From: Chromatiaceae bacterium
Lineage (GTDB): Bacteria; Pseudomonadota; Gammaproteobacteria; Chromatiales; Chromatiaceae
Direction: 5' to 3'
DNA length: 64,000 bases
Assembly (NCBI GenBank): GCA_024235215.1
Contig: JACKMU010000001.1
Coordinates: 434,001 to 498,000, forward strand
Both the position numbers and the translations under genes were made by a program. Below, in pieces: positions 43,552 to 52,290 of this stretch. Every line of letters starts with the position of its first letter. Position 1 is the stretch's first letter. The notes beneath the pieces were generated by a model. The model saw nothing but the letters and a program-made list of their open reading frames with translations, was not told where the DNA came from and did no database searches.

Positions 43552-44274
43552 TCAATACATGTGCTGTCCACCGTTGATAGAGATGGTCGAGCCAGTCATA
43601 AAGCCGTTATTGTCGGCTACCAGAAACAGCACGGCACGGGCGATGTCATCGGAATGCCCCAGGCGCCCCACCGGAATACCCTTGATGATCTTGGCTAAAA
43701 TCTCTTCCGGCACAGCTTTTACCATTTCGGTATCCACATAACCCGGAGCAACACAGTTCACGGTGATACCGTAGCGTGCACCCTCCAACGCCAGTGCCTT
43801 GGTGAACCCTTTGATACCCGATTTGGCGGCAGCATAGTTCACCTGTCCATACTGCCCGGCCTGGCCGTTCATGGAACCAATATTGACGATTCGTCCGAAT
43901 TTACGTTCACGCATGCCGTCGATAACTGCCTTACTGCAGTTGAAGCAAGAACTGAGGTTGGTCTGTATCACCTCGTTCCAGCGCTCGAAGGACATCTTAC
44001 TCATGACGCCATCGCGGGTAATTCCGGCATTATTGATCAGCACCTCGATGGGTCCGATATCCGCTTCGATCTGCTTTACCGCCACCTGCACCGCGTCAAA
44101 ATCACTCACATCGAACTTGTAGGCAGGAATGCCGGTCCGCTCGGTGAACGCTTTGGCGGCTTCGACATTGCTACCATAGTTGGCAACCACGGTATAACCC
44201 GCATCCTTCAGGCCGACACTGCACCCTTCACCAATCCCTCTGGTGCCACCGGTTACTAACGCTACTCTTCCCAT
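43552..44274 (-). CDS. phaB: Acetoacetyl-CoA reductase PhaB (first copy)
   Basis: PhaB reduces acetoacetyl-CoA to (R)-3-hydroxybutyryl-CoA for PHA synthesis. It is a 240-residue short-chain dehydrogenase with TGGTRGIGEGCSVGL (NADP loop), NNAGITRD, the catalytic Ser in INIGSMNGQAGQYG-type NIGSMNGQ, and YAAAKSG (Tyr and Lys). It lies upstream of phaE-phaC on the minus strand and diverges from phaR. A second, divergent PhaB-like gene lies at 45280-46026. Confidence 0.93.
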   Translation of the reverse strand: MGRVALVTGGTRGIGEGCSVGLKDAGYTVVANYGSNVEAAKAFTERTGIPAYKFDVSDFDAVQVAVKQIEADIGPIEVLINNAGITRDGVMSKMSFERWNEVIQTNLSSCFNCSKAVIDGMRERKFGRIVNIGSMNGQAGQYGQVNYAAAKSGIKGFTKALALEGARYGITVNCVAPGYVDTEMVKAVPEEILAKIIKGIPVGRLGHSDDIARAVLFLVADNNGFMTGSTISINGGQHMY

Positions 44275-44328
44275 TTAACTCTCCTCTGATTCGGTTAACC
44301 TTATTATTTCCCGGGCTTCTTCCACTGC

Positions 44329-44346
44329 TGCCATCGGTAGATGGCA
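44329..44346. promoter_or_regulatory. Inverted repeat in the phaB-phaR divergent region
   Basis: TGCCATC at 44329-44335 and GATGGCA at 44340-44346 form a perfect seven-base inverted repeat with a four-base spacer, about 55 bases upstream of phaB and about 110 bases upstream of phaR. It could be an operator for a dimeric regulator or a small hairpin. It does not match the CTGC-N3-GCAG PhaR motif. Confidence 0.35.
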
Positions 44347-44458
44347 CAGTGTAAAAGACAAGGGCGGAATAACTTGTAACACAAAGAGATTTCAAATTAC
44401 CACCCCTCCCGGTTAAACTGTATGTCAATAGCCACAAAGCAGAGGGGCCACGAGTTCG

Positions 44459-44917
44459 ATGTCCGGCACCAGAGTGATCAAGAAGTACCCGAATCGCAGG
44501 CTTTATGATACCGAGAAGAGTCGCTACATCACATTGAGCGATATTCGCAAGTTAGTAATGCGGGGAAGTCCATTTCAGGTCATCGACTCCAACAGCAGTG
44601 AAGATCTGACGCGTTCGATACTGTTGCAGATCATGCTGGAGGAGGAGTCTGGCGGTCAGCCTCTGTTCAGTGCCAAGATGCTTGCCCAGATCATTCGCTT
44701 CTACGGCGGCACCATGCAAGGGATGTTCGCACGCTATCTGGAACAAAGCCTGTCGCTCTTCACCCAGCGACAGAATCAGTTTCCCAACCCGCTGGCACAA
44801 GATCCACTGCATCCGATGACCGAACTGGCCCAACACAACATCAAGTTGTGGGCCGATGTACAGCAGAGCTTTCTCCGTGCCGCAGGATTCGTCGATCCAA
44901 AGGCGAAAGACGAGTAG
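44459..44917 (+). CDS. phaR: Polyhydroxyalkanoate synthesis repressor PhaR
   Basis: PhaR senses PHB granules and represses phasin and other pha genes. The diagnostic PHB/PHA accumulation regulator N-terminus is complete (VIKKYPNRRLYDTEKSRYIT and LSDIRKLV), followed by the PHB_acc region with LTRSILLQIMLEEES. The 152-residue length is usual for gammaproteobacterial PhaR. It lies between the two phaB genes and diverges from the phaB-phaE-phaC group. No phasin gene is in the window. Confidence 0.92.
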   Translation: MSGTRVIKKYPNRRLYDTEKSRYITLSDIRKLVMRGSPFQVIDSNSSEDLTRSILLQIMLEEESGGQPLFSAKMLAQIIRFYGGTMQGMFARYLEQSLSLFTQRQNQFPNPLAQDPLHPMTELAQHNIKLWADVQQSFLRAAGFVDPKAKDE

Positions 44918-45186
44918 ACCCTCGGCTGCACCTCTCCGGATGCCACCGCTGTGGAATTACAAGACGCTGCAGGGTGCCCGCCTGGAACCCACAGAAAACA
45001 TCATCGATCAGCGTTTTTCTGTCTGCTGCATTTGTAATCACGAATCGCGATGAAGAATCGTGGGAGATCCTCATACCACAGCAGGTGCGGATAAAATCGC
45101 CCCCCACAGATCGGTCCGATCCGGTATAAAGTTCGTCACTCATTCTGCTGTCATCCACCATCAATCCGTAACTTTCGGACAAAAAG

Positions 45187-45224
45187 TTGACACTCCTCAT
45201 TGAAAACATTATGCTGCGCCGCAA
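45187..45224 (+). promoter_or_regulatory. Promoter of the second phaB with candidate PhaR site
   Basis: The 362-base gap 44918-45279 contains no gene. It holds a sigma-70 promoter: TTGACA at 45187-45192, a 17-base spacer and TATGCT at 45210-45215. Overlapping the -10 box, CTGCGCCGCAA at 45214-45224 matches the PhaR-type motif CTGC-N3-GCAG at seven of eight fixed positions, and TGC triplets recur just downstream. The promoter is well supported; the operator is tentative. Confidence 0.55.
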
Positions 45225-45279
45225 TAATGCTGCAATGCACAATGCGCATAACTAAGACATGGAATTTAAGGAGGGTAAT

Positions 45280-46026
45280 ATGACAACAACTCGCCTCGCG
45301 GTGGTCACCGGTGGGATCGGCGGGATCGGCAGCGCAATATGCGTTCGTTTGGCTCAGGATGGGCACAGGGTCGTAGCCACCTATCACCCATCAGAACAGG
45401 CTAAAGCCGAGGAGTGGGCTGCTGAGATGTCTCAGCAGGGATATCAGATAGGCGTTGCAGGCGGTGATGTCTCCTCTGCGGAAGACGCCGCGAGAATGAT
45501 GGCGCATATCCAGGAAGAGTTCGGTGATATAGATATTCTGGTGAACTGCGCCGGTATCACCCGTGATGCCACAATGAAGCGTATGGAAGCAAAAAATTGG
45601 GATCTGGTAATCACCACCAACCTCAACAGTGCCTTCTATGTCACTAAACCGGTTTGGGAGGGCATGCTTGAGCGCGGCTACGGCCGCATCATCAACATCT
45701 CTTCCCTCAACGGCCAGCGAGGCCAGTTTGGCCAGGCGAACTACTCCGCTGCCAAGGCGGGCATGCACGGCTTGACTATGACATTGGCTCAGGAAGGCGC
45801 GGCCAAAGGGATTACAGTAAATACAGTCTCGCCTGGGTACGTGAAAACCGCAATGACCGACGCGATACGGGAAGATATCCGGGAAGGGATCATTGCCACG
45901 CTTCCAATGAAGCGCATGGCGCTGCCGGAAGAGATCGCCTCGGCTGTCTCCTTTCTTGCCGCGGAGCAGCAAGCCTATATTACCGGCGCCAATATTCCTT
46001 TGAATGGCGGTTTCTTCATGCACTGA
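45280..46026 (+). CDS. Acetoacetyl-CoA reductase PhaB-like (second copy)
   Basis: This 248-residue short-chain dehydrogenase has VVTGGIGGIGSAICVRLAQD (NADP loop), NCAGITRDATMKRM, the catalytic ISSLNGQRGQFGQ Ser and NYSAAKAGMHG (Tyr/Lys), and the PhaB-like C-terminus TGANIPLNGGFFMH. The frame is open to 45259, but AAGGAGG lies just upstream of ATG 45280. Its sequence differs clearly from the first PhaB at 43552, so the pair is not a recent duplication. A terminator follows it. Confidence 0.9.
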   Translation: MTTTRLAVVTGGIGGIGSAICVRLAQDGHRVVATYHPSEQAKAEEWAAEMSQQGYQIGVAGGDVSSAEDAARMMAHIQEEFGDIDILVNCAGITRDATMKRMEAKNWDLVITTNLNSAFYVTKPVWEGMLERGYGRIINISSLNGQRGQFGQANYSAAKAGMHGLTMTLAQEGAAKGITVNTVSPGYVKTAMTDAIREDIREGIIATLPMKRMALPEEIASAVSFLAAEQQAYITGANIPLNGGFFMH

Positions 46027-46090
46027 TAGAAAGAAACAGGCCGACAGACAATCGAATCCTCCTCTCTCTAAGTTTTATTAGAGAGTTTTC

Positions 46091-46117
46091 AGCCCGGCTC
46101 TCCGCCGGGCTTTTTTT
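46091..46117 (+). terminator. Terminator after the second phaB
   Basis: AGCCCGGC at 46091-46098 and GCCGGGCT at 46104-46111 form an eight-base stem with a TCTCC loop, followed by a run of T residues. It separates the phaB-like gene from dsrA. Confidence 0.9.
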
Positions 46118-46272
46118 ATTTCCGTAAAAACCTAGTGTGTTTCTGTGTTATTCGTTCACCTAATATAGTTACCGACCCACACCAGCTGTTTTCAAAGGCT
46201 GGATATAGAAAAATACTCGGGAGCTCTGTCGGGCTTTCCGTCAACAGGCATTGATTTTTGGGAGAGTGAACA

Positions 46273-47520
46273 ATGGCAAAACCGATGTACGATACACCGA
46301 TGCTTGACCAGCTGGAGAGCGGACCCTGGCCGAGCTTCGTGACCGGCCTCAAGCGTCTGGCCAACGATAATGACATGATGGTCGACCTGCTGGGCCAGCT
46401 GGAGACCTCTTACCAGACCCGCAAGGGGTACTGGAAAGGCGGCACCGTGGGCGTCATCGGCTACGGTGGCGGTATCATTCCCCGCTTCACCGAGCTGAAG
46501 GGAGAGAATGGCAAAGCAATCTATCCCGCGGCCGCCGAGTTTCACACGCTGCGCGTGATGCCCCCTCCGGGCATGCATTACGACACCGGCACGCTGCGCA
46601 AATTCTGCGATATCTGGGAGAAGTACGGCTCTGGTCTGATCGCGTTTCATGGTCAGTCCGGCGACATCATGTTCCAGGGTTGCACCACCGCGAACGTACA
46701 GAAGGCGTTCGACGAGATCAACGAGATGGGATTCGACCTGGGCGGTGCCGGTCCGGCCGTGCGCACGGGCATGTCCTGCGTCGGTGCAGCGCGCTGCGAG
46801 AACTCCTGTTTCGACGAAGGGCGCACGATGCGCTCGCTGGTCAACAATGCGCTGGACGATATGCACCGTCCGGCGCTGCCGTACAAGTTCAAGTACAAGG
46901 TATCGGGCTGTCCGAATGACTGCATGAACTCGGTGCAGCGTGCGGACCTGGCCACCATCGGCACCTGGCGCGATGACATGAAGGTGGACCAGGAGGAGGT
47001 GGTGAAGTTCGTGGCGCAGAAGGGGCGCAAGTATGTGATCGACAACGTGATCACGCGCTGCCCGACTCAGGCGCTGTCGTTGAATGACGATGACACCTTG
47101 GCGGTGGACAACAGCAACTGTGTGCGCTGCATGCACTGCATCAACGTGATGAACAAGGCGCTGTCACCGGGAGACGACAAGGGGGTGACCCTGCTGTGCG
47201 GCGGTAAGCGTACGCTGAAGATCGGTGATCTGATGGGTACGGTGATCGTGCCCTTCCATAAGCTGGAGACGGAAGAGGACTTCGAGTGGTTGACCGAGCT
47301 GGCCACCGAGATTCTGGACTTCTTCGCCGAGAATGCGTTGGAGCACGAGCGCACCGGAGAGATGATCGAGCGTATCGGCCTGACCAACTTCCTGGAAGGT
47401 GTCGGTCTGGATATCGACCCCAATATGATCAGTCGGCCGCGCATGAATCCCTACTTCCGTTCCGATGACTGGGACAGCGAAGTCGCCAAATGGGAAGAGC
47501 TGAAAACCAGCGCTTCCTGA
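46273..47520 (+). CDS. dsrA: Dissimilatory sulfite reductase alpha subunit, stand-alone
   Basis: DsrA pairs with DsrB in the siroheme enzyme that, in sulfur oxidisers, runs in reverse from persulfide/sulfide to sulfite. The 415-residue protein is full length. Siroheme/[4Fe-4S] cysteines are C169, C175, C213 and C217 (SCVGAARCENSC and SGCPNDC), and the inserted ferredoxin domain has C263, C283, C286 and C289 (NCVRCMHCIN). The GGGAGAG before the ATG is a good ribosome binding site. Remarkably no dsrB follows; a terminator lies 20 bases after the stop and ubiA is on the other strand. Confidence 0.95.
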   Translation: MAKPMYDTPMLDQLESGPWPSFVTGLKRLANDNDMMVDLLGQLETSYQTRKGYWKGGTVGVIGYGGGIIPRFTELKGENGKAIYPAAAEFHTLRVMPPPGMHYDTGTLRKFCDIWEKYGSGLIAFHGQSGDIMFQGCTTANVQKAFDEINEMGFDLGGAGPAVRTGMSCVGAARCENSCFDEGRTMRSLVNNALDDMHRPALPYKFKYKVSGCPNDCMNSVQRADLATIGTWRDDMKVDQEEVVKFVAQKGRKYVIDNVITRCPTQALSLNDDDTLAVDNSNCVRCMHCINVMNKALSPGDDKGVTLLCGGKRTLKIGDLMGTVIVPFHKLETEEDFEWLTELATEILDFFAENALEHERTGEMIERIGLTNFLEGVGLDIDPNMISRPRMNPYFRSDDWDSEVAKWEELKTSAS

Positions 47521-47540
47521 TGATCCATGTACTTTGAAAG

Positions 47541-47594
47541 CCGGGTCCCCGGTTGCCAGCGACAACGGGGGCCCGGTCTTTTTAACCGGCTGTG
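47541..47594 (+). terminator. Rho-independent terminator after dsrA
   Basis: CCGGGTCCCCG, starting at 47541, pairs with CGGGGGCCCGG (one G-T pair), followed by TCTTTTT. It starts 20 bases after the dsrA stop and closes dsrA as a single-gene transcript. Confidence 0.85.
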
Positions 47595-47614
47595 AGCTGG
47601 CTGACAGTGACGTA

Positions 47615-48535
47615 CTAACCGGTGGGAGTCCCTCTCAGCAGATAATCGAGCACCAGACCAAGAAAAATGGTCATACCGAAAGTATTATTGTTGAGAAAAG
47701 CTTGAAAGCACTTTTTAGGCTCCTGCGCGCGGATCAACCTCTGCTGCCACAAAAACATCATGCCACCCAACGCAACGCCCAGAACGTAGTACCCTCCCAG
47801 ATCCAGCTTGCTGCCCACAATGATCAGTAATCCCAGCATAGTCAGCTGCAGCAGCCCGATCATCAGACGATCGTACTCACCAAACAGAATTGCGGTCGAT
47901 TTCACGCCGATTTTGAGGTCATCATCACGATCGACCATGGCATACTCGGTATCGTAGATCAGCGCCCAGATGATGGTGGCAACATAAAGCAGCCAGCCAG
48001 CTTCGCTGACCGTCCCGGTCAATGCGACAAAAGCCATTGGTACCGCCCAGCCAAAGGCCATCCCCAGCACCAGCTGCGGTAGGTGGGTAAAACGTTTCAT
48101 GAACGGATAGAGTGCCGCCAGTGTGACCGCGACAAAAGACATCGTGATGGTTTTCCAATCGAGCAGCAGCACCAGTGCGAATGCTGCCAAACTCAGCACC
48201 ACGAATACCGCGATCGCCTCCTGGGGTGTCACCAGCCCAATCGCCAGCGGCCGCAACCGCGTACGGGCCACCTTGCCGTCAAAGTGCCGATCCGCATAGT
48301 CGTTGATGGCACAACCAGCCGAACGCATCAGCGTCACTCCGAGGATAAAAATCAACACCACCCCCCAGCGCGGCGCTCCGCCCCCTGCAATCCAGAGTGC
48401 CCACAGAGAAGGCCAGAGCAGCAGCAGAATACCAATCGGGCGGTTCAATCGGATCAGCAACATATAGCCGATCAGCCTTTCACGCAGTGTCAGCGACCCC
48501 GAACGCTTTCTCAACTGCACTTCAGGCGGCCTCAT
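47615..48535 (-). CDS. ubiA: 4-hydroxybenzoate polyprenyltransferase
   Basis: UbiA prenylates 4-hydroxybenzoate in ubiquinone synthesis. It is a polytopic protein of 306 residues with the two Asp-rich motifs NDYADRHFD and DTEYAMVDRDDD, and the long N-terminal segment RLIGYMLLIRLNRPIGILLL. It lies one base after the ubiC stop, so the two are probably coupled; the product of UbiC is the substrate of UbiA. The gene is convergent with dsrA. Confidence 0.95.
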   Translation of the reverse strand: MRPPEVQLRKRSGSLTLRERLIGYMLLIRLNRPIGILLLLWPSLWALWIAGGGAPRWGVVLIFILGVTLMRSAGCAINDYADRHFDGKVARTRLRPLAIGLVTPQEAIAVFVVLSLAAFALVLLLDWKTITMSFVAVTLAALYPFMKRFTHLPQLVLGMAFGWAVPMAFVALTGTVSEAGWLLYVATIIWALIYDTEYAMVDRDDDLKIGVKSTAILFGEYDRLMIGLLQLTMLGLLIIVGSKLDLGGYYVLGVALGGMMFLWQQRLIRAQEPKKCFQAFLNNNTFGMTIFLGLVLDYLLRGTPTG

Positions 48536-48536
48536 C

Positions 48537-49112
48537 TCAGACTCGCTCAGGCAGGTCGGGAAGAAATATCTCGTTCACCAACAGCAGTTTGCCGGAGAGC
48601 GAAAAAATCGATCGGCGCCCCCAGATCTCATCCGGACACTCCTGCAATGATCGAACCGCAGCCGTAAACAGCCAATGCCGGGGTAACAGCCGCGACACCT
48701 GGGTTACACCGCGCTTGGCGTGTGGATCGGAGAAGAGTACCTCTCCGAGTGGCTTATCACCAAGATGAGCCAGCCGCCTGGCGGGACCGGAGAGACTGCG
48801 AGCAGGAATCAGGGTGCGGGCAAACACCCAAGGTGTCCCTGAGCAGAGCAGCTCCACCTCACGCGCGATGGCAATCTCTCCGGAACGCATGCCAAGCAGC
48901 GTCAACTCACTGTAAAGTGGCCTCCCCCATCCCTGCCGAACGACCCGGACGCGGAACTGACCGCCACGACAGGCACTTTTTATCCTGGCCGTCAAAGAAG
49001 CCCGGTCTTGCAGCCACGGGTAGACAGCACCAGGAACCTGAGACTGCCGCAAACGCTCCCACCCGATCCAGTTGGGCTCAAGCCGGGTAGTATTTGGGTC
49101 TAATCGATTCAC
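48537..49112 (-). CDS. ubiC: Chorismate pyruvate-lyase UbiC
   Basis: UbiC converts chorismate to 4-hydroxybenzoate and pyruvate. The 191-residue protein shows the family elements WLQDRASLTARIK, RVVRQGWGRP, REVELLCSGTPWVFARTLIP and a late LPRHWLFTAAV. It starts with a slightly extended N-terminus (MNRLDPNTTRLEPNWIGWER). It lies 51 bases after recG and directly before ubiA. Confidence 0.92.
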   Translation of the reverse strand: MNRLDPNTTRLEPNWIGWERLRQSQVPGAVYPWLQDRASLTARIKSACRGGQFRVRVVRQGWGRPLYSELTLLGMRSGEIAIAREVELLCSGTPWVFARTLIPARSLSGPARRLAHLGDKPLGEVLFSDPHAKRGVTQVSRLLPRHWLFTAAVRSLQECPDEIWGRRSIFSLSGKLLLVNEIFLPDLPERV

Positions 49113-49163
49113 TGCTGATTCTCTGGGCGGTGGGAAACCATAAAATATGTATTATCGCAGAGA

Positions 49164-51245
49164 TCAAGCATCGATGTACTGCTCTCTGGCACCAATCCAA
49201 CGCTGCACCAAGGGCGCCACCCGCTCCGGAAACTCCTGCAGAATCGATGCCGCCGCCTCCCTCACCTCATCCAGTAGCCCCTGGTCCCGCACCAGGTTAG
49301 CAATACGAAACTGCATCTCTCCGGTTTGTCGGGTACCCAGTACCTCGCCAGCGCCGCGTAGTTCCAGATCCCGCTCGGCAATCAGAAATCCGTCATTGCT
49401 CTCACGCATCACCGCCAGGCGTTCACGTGCATTGGTAGAGAGAGGTGGCTGATACATCAGCACACAGTGGCTTTTCGTGGCGCCTCGACCCACCCTGCCG
49501 CGCAACTGATGCAACTGCGCCAATCCCAGCCGTTCCGGATTTTCGATAATCATCAGACTGGCATTGGGTACGTCCACACCCACCTCGATCACCGTGGTCG
49601 CGACCAGCAGATCAAGTTCCTGCCGCTGAAAGGCCTGCATCACCGCTTCCTTGTCGACGGCCTTGAGACGGCCATGAACCAGCCCAATCCGCAACTCCGG
49701 CAACAGTTGACCGAGCTGCACGGCAGTATCCTCGGCCGCTTCGCACTCCAAAACCTCCGACTCCTCGATCAGTGTGCACACCCAATAGGCCTGCCTCCCC
49801 CGGGCACAGGCAGCGCGCACCCGCTCTATCACATCCGCCCGACGCGTGGCGGGCAGCACCACCGTCTCTACCGGCACTCTGCCTGGCGGCAATTGATCGA
49901 TCACTGACAGATCCAGATCGGCATAGGCAGTCATCGCCAAAGTACGCGGAATCGGGGTTGCGGTCATGATCAGCTGATGCGGCACGCTGCCTCCGCTGCT
50001 TCCCTTATGGCGCAACGCCATGCGCTGATGAACACCAAACCGGTGTTGTTCATCTATGATGACAAGCCCGAGCCTACCGAAGCTGACATCCTCCTGGAAC
50101 AGTGCCTGAGTGCCAACCACCAAGCTGGCCTTACCCTCGGCCAGCGCATTGAGCAGCGCCTCTCTGGCCTTGCCTTTCTGGCGGCTGGTCAACCAGGAGA
50201 CCTCAATCCCAAGTGGCGACAGCCAGCGACGAAAACTGCGCAGGTGTTGTTCCGCCAACAACTCGGTGGGTGCCATCAGCGCCACCTGATAGCCGGCTTC
50301 CAGCGCCTGTAACGCGGCCAGAGCAGCAACTACCGTTTTTCCCGAGCCCACATCACCCTGGAGCAGGCGCATCGCCGGGTGATTTCCGTTCAGGTCGCGG
50401 GAGATCTCCTTGGCCACCAAGCTCTGGGCGGTGGTCAGCGCGAAAGGCAGATGCGCAAGGAACTGCTGGCGCAGCACCCCGCCGCCGTCCAGCTCAGGCG
50501 CCGTCACCTGCCGGCGGCGAAGGCGCAACTGTCCAAGACTCAGTTGATGCGCCACCAGCTCTTCGAAAACCAGCCTCCGCTGTGCCGGATGCCGCCCCTC
50601 CAACAACTGTACCTGCGGCGCATCTGCCGGGGGCCGATGGAGGTAGCGAACAGCGCTGGCGAGATCTGGCAGTCGGTATCTCTGCAACAGAGAGTGCGGC
50701 AGCCACTCCGGTAACCGGTGCGGTTGCGCAGCCAGGATCGCCAACGCTTTGTCGGTGATATTCCGCCAGCTGAGCTGATGCATCCCTTCCGTGGTTGGAT
50801 AGACCGGCGTGAGCGTCTCTGCAGCAACCATCGGTTGCTGACCATCAATCCTGCTGTATTCCGGATGGACCATCTCAAGCGTGCCGGGTCCTTTGCGCAC
50901 TTCGCCGAAGCAGCGCAGCTTGCTACCGCTAGCGAACCCCGCCTGTTGCGCAGCGGAAAAGTGAAAAAAACGCAGTGTGAGCGAGCCGCTGGCATCGGCA
51001 ATCCGCACCAGCAGCGAACGGCGGCGGCCAAAGTGGATATCGGCGCTCTCCACCACGCCTTCGATGACCGCCTGATCCCCCGGCTGCAGCTCTCCCAGAG
51101 GCATGATCCGGGTACGATCCTGGTAGCGGAAGGGGAGATGAAACAGCACATCTTGCAGCGTATGGATGCCGATTCTGGCCAACCGCTCGGCGTTGCGCGT
51201 ACCGATACCCCTGAGTGTCGTGACGAGGGTGACATCCAGCCCCAA
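49164..51245 (-). CDS. recG: ATP-dependent DNA helicase RecG
   Basis: RecG remodels stalled forks and Holliday junctions. The wedge domain is N-terminal. The helicase motifs follow: LLQGDVGSGKTVVA (Walker A), DEQHRFGVHQR (DExH), ATPIPRTLAMT and the final TVIEVGVDVPNA and QLRGRVGR. The frame reaches a GTG at 51293, but a TTG at 51245 preceded by GGAGG gives MGLDVTLVTTLRGIG and 693 residues, the same length as E. coli RecG. It diverges from the MTH1187-family gene. Confidence 0.95.
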   Translation of the reverse strand: MGLDVTLVTTLRGIGTRNAERLARIGIHTLQDVLFHLPFRYQDRTRIMPLGELQPGDQAVIEGVVESADIHFGRRRSLLVRIADASGSLTLRFFHFSAAQQAGFASGSKLRCFGEVRKGPGTLEMVHPEYSRIDGQQPMVAAETLTPVYPTTEGMHQLSWRNITDKALAILAAQPHRLPEWLPHSLLQRYRLPDLASAVRYLHRPPADAPQVQLLEGRHPAQRRLVFEELVAHQLSLGQLRLRRRQVTAPELDGGGVLRQQFLAHLPFALTTAQSLVAKEISRDLNGNHPAMRLLQGDVGSGKTVVAALAALQALEAGYQVALMAPTELLAEQHLRSFRRWLSPLGIEVSWLTSRQKGKAREALLNALAEGKASLVVGTQALFQEDVSFGRLGLVIIDEQHRFGVHQRMALRHKGSSGGSVPHQLIMTATPIPRTLAMTAYADLDLSVIDQLPPGRVPVETVVLPATRRADVIERVRAACARGRQAYWVCTLIEESEVLECEAAEDTAVQLGQLLPELRIGLVHGRLKAVDKEAVMQAFQRQELDLLVATTVIEVGVDVPNASLMIIENPERLGLAQLHQLRGRVGRGATKSHCVLMYQPPLSTNARERLAVMRESNDGFLIAERDLELRGAGEVLGTRQTGEMQFRIANLVRDQGLLDEVREAAASILQEFPERVAPLVQRWIGAREQYIDA

Positions 51246-51458
51246 GTCATTTTCCTCCGCTTTCAACACCACTCCCGAATAGTCTCCCACCACGCTGCTT
51301 TCGGCATGGGATCTGACGCTCCGCTGCCACTCAACGGAAACCTGCCGGCCAAGGATGCCAGAAGGAAGGGAAACTGAGAAGCAATTGGCGATCGGAAAAC
51401 GGCTCAGGATTGTGTAGCATTGACCAATCAGGAGAATGCCACAGTGCAGGAGCTGCCT

Positions 51459-51773
51459 ATGTCCGTACTACTCGAATTCAGCATGTTCCCCACCGACAGG
51501 GGTGAAAGTGTCAGCACCCCGGTGAGTTTGGTGGTTGCGGAGATTCGTGCCAGCGGTCTTCTCTATCGATTGACACCGATGGGCACCATAGTGGAGAGCG
51601 ACCAACTCGGGCCGGTGTTGAGTCTGGTCGAGCGCTGTTATCGGGTACTCGAGCAAACCGGTTGTCGGCGGGTCTACGCCTCGCTGAAACTGGATATCCG
51701 CAGCGGACAAAAAAACCGAATGCAGGCCAAACTGGACTCGGTAAAGAAGAAAATCGGCGATGTCGCCATTTGA
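51459..51773 (+). CDS. MTH1187/YkoF family thiamine-binding protein
   Basis: This 104-residue protein of the MTH1187 (DUF77, UPF0045) family starts SVLLEFSMFPTDRGESV and contains YRLTPMGTIVESD, a conserved loop. Members bind thiamine-related ligands; the exact role is unknown. The frame is open to 51420, but the ATG at 51459 with CAGGAG upstream is the natural start. It lies 24 bases before yjbQ, with which it probably forms a two-gene operon. Confidence 0.82.
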   Translation: MSVLLEFSMFPTDRGESVSTPVSLVVAEIRASGLLYRLTPMGTIVESDQLGPVLSLVERCYRVLEQTGCRRVYASLKLDIRSGQKNRMQAKLDSVKKKIGDVAI

Positions 51774-51797
51774 AACGCTAAGCTGACAGAAATCACC

Positions 51798-52214
51798 ATG
51801 GTTTACCAGCAAATCTTCCATCAGGATACCCGTGGACGCGGGACCTACGAAATCAGTGCGGATGTCAACCGGATCATCCACGATTCCGGCGTGATCACCG
51901 GCTTCTGCCAGGTCTTCGTACATCACACCAGTGCTTCCCTGACCCTGTGTGAGAACGCTGATCCCAGCGTGCGCCAGGACCTGGAGAGCTTTATGGCCAG
52001 ACTGGTAATCGATGGTGACCCTATGTTCTGTCACACGCAAGAGGGGAACGATGACATGTCCGCGCACATACGATCGATTCTGACCAATATGGATCTCTGC
52101 ATACCCATCACCAACGGCAGGGGCGCCTTGGGCACCTGGCAGGGCATCTATCTCTGGGAGCACCGTACCCGACCCCACCGGCGCCGCATCAGCGTAACTG
52201 TTTACGGTGAATAG
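51798..52214 (+). CDS. yjbQ: YjbQ family protein (UPF0047)
   Basis: The 138-residue protein shows the UPF0047 pattern: TGFCQVFVHHTSASLTLCEN, GDDVSAHI-like NDDMSAHIRSIL, and NGRGALGTWQGIYLWEHR near the C-terminus. E. coli YjbQ has weak thiamine phosphate synthase-like activity; the true function is not settled. It follows the MTH1187-type thiamine-binding gene, which fits a thiamine-related role but does not prove it. Confidence 0.85.
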   Translation: MVYQQIFHQDTRGRGTYEISADVNRIIHDSGVITGFCQVFVHHTSASLTLCENADPSVRQDLESFMARLVIDGDPMFCHTQEGNDDMSAHIRSILTNMDLCIPITNGRGALGTWQGIYLWEHRTRPHRRRISVTVYGE

Positions 52215-52290
52215 TAGTCCGGGATAGATCGTTTTTCTGCATGTATTGCAAAAATAGCTTCGCCAGCCATTCAACTGCGGAAACAATCAC

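Noticed and set aside
46192..47136. Long open frame (314 codons) antisense to dsrA.
   Set aside because: It is a codon-bias shadow of a clearly functional gene; the product is His/Arg-rich and matches no family.
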